Notes under the pieces: generated by a model
Seen by the model: the letters and a program-made list of their open reading frames with translations, nothing else
Database searches by the model: none
What the model was told of the DNA's origin: nothing
Shown: one piece after another, positions 60,179 through 64,000 of the stretch
Layout: each line of letters starts with the position of its first letter
Numbering within the stretch: the stretch's first letter is position 1
Origin: Streptomyces barringtoniae
Lineage (GTDB): Bacteria > Actinomycetota > Actinomycetes > Streptomycetales > Streptomycetaceae
Assembly: GCF_020819595.1 (NCBI RefSeq)
Contig: NZ_JAJHNP010000006.1
Span: 310,001 to 374,000 of the forward strand
Reading direction: 5' to 3'
DNA length: 64,000 bases
Program-made: the position numbers and the translations under genes

Positions 60179-61630
60179 ATGCCCGAGTTGAGCCCTCGCC
60201 GCCGTCTCCTCGTGCTCGCGATCTGCTGTATGAGCCTGCTGATCGTGAGCCTGGACAACACCGTGCTGAACGTGGCGCTGCCGTCCATGCAGCGCGATCT
60301 GCACGCCACCACCTCCGGACTGCAGTGGACGATCGACGCCTACACGCTGGTGCTCGCCTCGCTGCTGATGCTCGCGGGCTCGACGGCCGACCGGATCGGC
60401 CGCAAGCGGGTCTTCATGGCGGGCCTGGTGGTCTTCTCCGTCGGCTCGCTGCTGTGCTCGCTCGCCCCGAACCTGTCCCTGCTGGTGGTCTTCCGGATGG
60501 TGCAGGCGGTCGGCGGCTCGATGCTCAACCCGGTCGCCATGTCGATCATCACCAACACCTTCACCGACGCCCGTGAACGGGCCCGCGCGATCGGCGTCTG
60601 GGGCGCGGTGGTCGGCATATCCATGGCGGCGGGTCCGCTGGTCGGCGGCCTGCTGGTCCAGTCGGTGAGCTGGCGCTCGATCTTCTGGATCAACCTGCCG
60701 GTCGGCCTCGCGGCCCTCCTGCTCACCCTCCGTTTCGTCCCCGAGTCCCGCGCACCGAAGGCCCGCCGCCCCGACCCGGTCGGGCAGCTCCTGGTCATCG
60801 CCCTGTTCGGCTCGCTGACGTACGGCATCATCGAGGCGCCGGACTCGGGCGCGGCCGCGGTGGCCCCGTTCATGGCGATCGCCCTCGCGGCCCTGCTGGG
60901 CCTCCTCCGGTTCGAGCCCCGGCGCGCCGAACCCCTCATCGACCTGCGCTTCTTCCGCTCGGCTCCGTTCAGCGGCGCCACGGTGATCGCGATCAGCGCG
61001 TTCGCGGCGCTCGGCGGCTTCCTGTTCCTCTCCACGCTCTACCTGCAGAACGTCCGCGGTCTCGACGCCCTGCACGCGGGCCTGTGGATGCTCCCGATGG
61101 CCGCGCCGACCTTCCTGTGCGCGCCGCTGTCCGGCCGCCTGGTGGGCAGCCGCGGTCCCCGTCTGCCCCTGCTGATCGCCGGTACGGCGATGACGGCGAG
61201 CGGCGTCCTCTTCGCGGCCTTCGAGGCGGAGACGTCGAACGCCACCCTGCTCGCCGGCTACATCCTGTTCGGCATCGGCTTCGGCTTCGTGAACGCGCCG
61301 ATCACCAACACGGCCGTCTCCGGCATGCCGCGCGCCCAGGCCGGGGTCGCCGCCGCGGTCGCCTCCACGAGCCGGCAGCTGGGCCAGACGCTCGGCGTCG
61401 CGGTGGTCGGCGCGGTCCTGGCCTCCGGGATCGGGTCGTCACCCATGAAGCAGGCCTTCGTCCACGCGGCCCGGCCCGGCTGGGGGATCCTCACCGCCTG
61501 CGGCCTGGCCGTCCTCCTCCTGGGCCTCCTCACCAGCGGCCGCTGGGCCCACCGCACCGCGGAGCGCGCCGCCGAGACCCTGGAGTCCGGGGAGATCCGC
61601 CAGACCGTGGGAGCGTCGGGGCGCGGCTAG
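60179..61630 (+). CDS. MFS exporter, DHA2 (14-helix) family
   Basis: 483 aa. Motif A-like loop GSTADRIGRKRVFM, DNTVLNVALPSMQRDL after the first helix, and antiporter motif C-like AGPLVGGLLVQSVSWRSIFWINLPVG identify an EmrB/QacA-type proton-driven drug exporter. No SD; leaderless start is predicted. Substrate unknown. The direct-repeat operator indicates it is regulated, but no regulator gene is adjacent on its 5' side. Confidence 0.92.
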   Translation: MPELSPRRRLLVLAICCMSLLIVSLDNTVLNVALPSMQRDLHATTSGLQWTIDAYTLVLASLLMLAGSTADRIGRKRVFMAGLVVFSVGSLLCSLAPNLSLLVVFRMVQAVGGSMLNPVAMSIITNTFTDARERARAIGVWGAVVGISMAAGPLVGGLLVQSVSWRSIFWINLPVGLAALLLTLRFVPESRAPKARRPDPVGQLLVIALFGSLTYGIIEAPDSGAAAVAPFMAIALAALLGLLRFEPRRAEPLIDLRFFRSAPFSGATVIAISAFAALGGFLFLSTLYLQNVRGLDALHAGLWMLPMAAPTFLCAPLSGRLVGSRGPRLPLLIAGTAMTASGVLFAAFEAETSNATLLAGYILFGIGFGFVNAPITNTAVSGMPRAQAGVAAAVASTSRQLGQTLGVAVVGAVLASGIGSSPMKQAFVHAARPGWGILTACGLAVLLLGLLTSGRWAHRTAERAAETLESGEIRQTVGASGRG

Positions 61631-61673
61631 CGTCCGCCCTCGCCCAGGCGGAGGTCCCCCTCCCCCGGCCTTC

Positions 61674-62570
61674 TCAGGCGCTCGCGGTGGCGGCGCGGGC
61701 GAGGTCGTACAGCCTCTCCAGACGCTCGCGGCTCTCGTCGTCGGCCGGGGCGTACGTCACCATGCGGGCGCCCTGCTCCGGGCCCAGCCACAGGTCCGTG
61801 TGCTCCAGCTTGAGCCGGCCCACGTGGGCGTTGAGGAACTCCTTGGTCTTGGAGCGGGTGCCGACGACCTCGTAACGCCGCCAGTTCTCGCGGAACTCCG
61901 GGGACTGCGCCTCCAGGCGCTTCAGGAGCATCTTCCAGGCCGGCTCGCCGAGATGGCCGGCCAGGGACGCGCGCAGCCGGGCGGCCATCAGCCGCTGGGT
62001 CTCCTGAAGGTGGACGACCGCCGCCTGCCAGTCCTTGTTCGTGTACACGAGGAGCATGCAGTTGCGGTCCTCCGCCGGGATCGCGTCCAGGTCGCAGAGC
62101 AGGCGGCTGTAGGTGCGGTTGTAGGCGAGGATGTCGTACCGGCTGTTCTGGATGCAGGCCGGGATCGGCTCCAGCTGGCGCAGCATCTGACGCAGGGCCG
62201 GGGTCACGCTCGGGCAGCTCGCGGCGGGGGTCGGATCGGTGGCGCCGGCCAGCTGGAAGAGGTGGGCGCGTTCACTGGCGTCCAGCATCAGGGTGCGGGC
62301 CAGGGCGTCCAGGACCTGCACGGAGACCTGGATGTCGCGGGCCTGTTCCAACCAGGTGTACCAGGTGACGCCGACCGCGGAGAGCTGGGCGACCTCCTCC
62401 CGGCGCAGTCCGGGCGTACGGCGCCGGGCCCCGCGGGGCAGGCCCACCTGCTCGGGGCTGATGCGCTCACGGCGGCTGCGCAGGAACGCGGCCAGCTCGT
62501 GCCGCCGGATCTCCGAGCCCCGCGCGGTCGGTTGCGGGGCGGTCTGCCGGTCCGAGGCCATGGTCGTCAT
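61674..62570 (-). CDS. XRE-family regulator with MmyB-like ligand domain
   Basis: 298 aa. N-terminal HTH (FLRSRRERISPEQVGLPRGARRRTPGLRREEVAQLSAVGVTWYTWLEQAR), typical of the large Streptomyces 'helix-turn-helix/MmyB' group, followed by a C-terminal PAS-like ligand-binding region (PACIQNSRYDILAYNRTYSRLL; DLWLGPEQGARMVTYAP). It starts at ATG 62570; ATG 62561 is also possible; neither has a strong SD. Divergent from the MFS gene at 62672, a common regulator/exporter or regulator/reductase arrangement, and probably its controller. Confidence 0.92.
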   Translation of the reverse strand: MTTMASDRQTAPQPTARGSEIRRHELAAFLRSRRERISPEQVGLPRGARRRTPGLRREEVAQLSAVGVTWYTWLEQARDIQVSVQVLDALARTLMLDASERAHLFQLAGATDPTPAASCPSVTPALRQMLRQLEPIPACIQNSRYDILAYNRTYSRLLCDLDAIPAEDRNCMLLVYTNKDWQAAVVHLQETQRLMAARLRASLAGHLGEPAWKMLLKRLEAQSPEFRENWRRYEVVGTRSKTKEFLNAHVGRLKLEHTDLWLGPEQGARMVTYAPADDESRERLERLYDLARAATASA

Positions 62571-62634
62571 GGTTCCAGGGTGCCCCGATCGTCATCCTGT
62601 TGCCAGGTACTCGTTCTACCAGGATCAGGACACT

Positions 62635-62644
62635 CTGGTACCAG
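62635..62644. promoter_or_regulatory. CTGGTACCAG palindrome between XRE and MFS genes
   Basis: A perfect 10-bp palindrome with related CCAGGTAC (62603) and CTACCAGG (62616) half sites to its left, all inside the 101-bp divergent promoter region; candidate XRE operator. Confidence 0.5.
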
Positions 62645-62671
62645 TCTGCGCGGTGGCGCAGGCTCGGGGTC

Positions 62672-64000
62672 ATGAGTGAAACCGTCATCACCCCGGCTGT
62701 CCGAACGACGGCCGCACCACCCGCACTCGGCGGGCCGGGGCTGTTCACCGTACTGCTGGCCGCGGCGCTGCCGCTCGTCGATTTCTTCATCGTCAACGTC
62801 GCCCTGCCCACCATCGGCACCGACCTCGCCGCGAGCGAGGCCGTGCTGGAGCTGGTGGTGGCCGGGTACGGCGTCGCGTACGCCGTGCTGCTGGTGCTCG
62901 GCGGGCGGCTCGGAGACCTGTTCGGCCGGCGCCGGCTGTTCCTCGGCGGCATGGCCGCGTTCGGCCTGACCTCGCTGGCCTGCGGACTGGCGCCGGACGC
63001 CTGGAGCCTGGTCGCGGCGCGGATCGCGCAGGGCGCCTCGGCCGCCGCGATGCTGCCGCAGGTGCTCGCCACCATCCAGGCCACCACCCGCGGCGCGCGC
63101 CGCGCCAGGGCCATGAGCCTGTACGGCGCGACCGCCGGACTGTCCATGGTCGCCGGGCAGATACTCGGCGGGGTGCTCGTCGCCGCCGATGTCGCCGGGA
63201 CCGGCTGGCGCGCGGTGTTCCTCGTCAACGTGCCCGTGGTCGCCCTCGGCCTGCTGCTCGCCGTGCGGGTCGTGCCCGAGACCCGGTCGCAGCACCCCGA
63301 GCCCGTCGACGGGCCCGGCACGGTCCTGCTCGCGGTGTCCCTGCTGACGCTGCTCGCCCCGCTCACCGAGGGCCGGGCAGCGGGCTGGCCGCTGTGGACG
63401 TGGCTGTCGCTGGCCGCGTTCCCGTTCGCCACCGGCGCCTTCTGGGCCGTGGAGCGGCGGGCCGACCGGTCGGGGCGGACCCCGCTGGTGCCGCCGAGTC
63501 TGCTGGCGCTGGCCTCGCTGCGGCGCGGTCTGATCCTGATCCTGCCGTTCTCCGTCGGCTTCAGCGGGTTCATGTTCGTCATCGCGCTGGCGCTGCAGCA
63601 GGGCGCCGGGCTCGGTCCGGTCTCGGCCGGGCTCGCGCTCGCGCCGATGGCCGTGGTGTTCCTGTTCGTCTCCCTCGCCGGGCCCAGGCTGACGGCCCGT
63701 CACGGCACCCGGGTCGTCACCGCGGGCTCGCTGGTCCAGGGCGTGGGCGTGCTGCTGCTCGTGCTGGCCGCCTGGCGGGACTGGCCGCACCTGGACTTCG
63801 GTTCGCTGCTGCCGGGCGCCGCCGTGGCCGGTGCCGGGCAGGCGCTCCAACTGCCCAACGTCTTCCGGATCGTGATGTCCGAGGTGCCGCCCGCCCGGGC
63901 CGGTGTCGGCAGCGGTGTGATGGTCACCACCCAGCAGTCCGCGCTCGCCCTCGGCGTGGCCACGCTCGGCACCCTGTTCCTCACCCTCGTGCCGCGCCTG
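62672..64000 (+). CDS. MFS exporter (DHA2-like), truncated by the window end
   Basis: At least 443 aa from ATG 62672 (MSETVITPAVRTTAAPPALGG). Motifs LVDFFIVNVALPTIGTDLAA, GGRLGDLFGRRRLF (motif A) and AGLSMVAGQILGGVLVAADVAGTGWRAVFLVNVP (motif C) are of the DHA2 drug-exporter family. No stop before base 64000, so the 3' end is missing. Divergent from the XRE regulator, which probably controls it. Confidence 0.9.
   Translation, partial: MSETVITPAVRTTAAPPALGGPGLFTVLLAAALPLVDFFIVNVALPTIGTDLAASEAVLELVVAGYGVAYAVLLVLGGRLGDLFGRRRLFLGGMAAFGLTSLACGLAPDAWSLVAARIAQGASAAAMLPQVLATIQATTRGARRARAMSLYGATAGLSMVAGQILGGVLVAADVAGTGWRAVFLVNVPVVALGLLLAVRVVPETRSQHPEPVDGPGTVLLAVSLLTLLAPLTEGRAAGWPLWTWLSLAAFPFATGAFWAVERRADRSGRTPLVPPSLLALASLRRGLILILPFSVGFSGFMFVIALALQQGAGLGPVSAGLALAPMAVVFLFVSLAGPRLTARHGTRVVTAGSLVQGVGVLLLVLAAWRDWPHLDFGSLLPGAAVAGAGQALQLPNVFRIVMSEVPPARAGVGSGVMVTTQQSALALGVATLGTLFLTLVPRL

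Overview
This window is high-GC actinomycete DNA, almost certainly a Streptomyces chromosome. The evidence is strong third-position GC bias, SD-led and leaderless GTG/ATG starts, and a gene set with an order I remember from the Streptomyces core: mbl-like actin, ABC exporter pair, hrdA-type sigma factor, dnaG, dgt, nasA, nirBD, ppdK, dus. Gene identities were read from protein motifs by eye; no database search was run.

Region 1 (1-12.4 kb) starts with a BTAD/SARP-like regulator cut at the window edge and a divergent MreB-type actin. A run of leftward exported proteins follows: a frameshifted small gene, a lipoprotein, a 1368-aa secreted protein that appears to combine a lytic-transglycosylase-like domain, a golvesin-like domain and a C-terminal SGNH esterase, and a two-gene operon of a secreted protein and a lipoprotein. 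Between 11.0 and 12.3 kb lie broken gene pieces around one small intact secreted-protein gene. They sit next to three tRNA genes (one CAU, two tandem identical Asn).

Region 2 (13-29.5 kb) is chromosomal core: a YtxH-like protein, a divergent FGGY kinase, a heterodimeric ABC exporter, the HrdA-type sigma factor with a long inverted repeat upstream, a coupled pair made of an internally duplicated protein of unknown function and an AbiEii-like nucleotidyltransferase, DNA primase, a ferredoxin-reductase-type flavoprotein, dGTPase, a CbiX-type chelatase, a YdcF-like protein and a beta-helix-like membrane protein.

Region 3 (29.6-41.2 kb) carries assimilatory nitrate/nitrite reduction: nasA at 29.6 kb and an oxidoreductase-nirB-nirD operon at 37.0 kb. 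Both are preceded by the same 11-bp-phased boxes that look like GlnR sites; the chelatase at 26.4 kb may supply siroheme chemistry. Between them are an arylamine N-acetyltransferase, a gamma-glutamylcyclotransferase-like protein, a secreted M4 protease, and a membrane-anchored surface protein separated from a class F sortase by a 20-22-bp minisatellite.

Region 4 (41.2-48 kb) has a TetR regulator and SDR enzyme sharing an operator, a sugar ABC importer lacking its ATPase, a DUF4232-type exported protein, and a membrane protein/winged-helix regulator operon with a clear palindromic operator.

Region 5 (48-64 kb) is carbon metabolism and transport: pyruvate phosphate dikinase, a ROK regulator divergent from two coupled glycoside hydrolases (one carrying a ~200-residue repetitive insertion), a sulfatase/LTA-synthase-like membrane enzyme, DusB, and two MFS exporters flanking an XRE regulator, the last gene running off the window.

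The most interesting loci are the duplicated-domain protein/nucleotidyltransferase pair, the hrdA upstream inverted repeat, the glycoside hydrolase insertion and the sortase-gene minisatellite.
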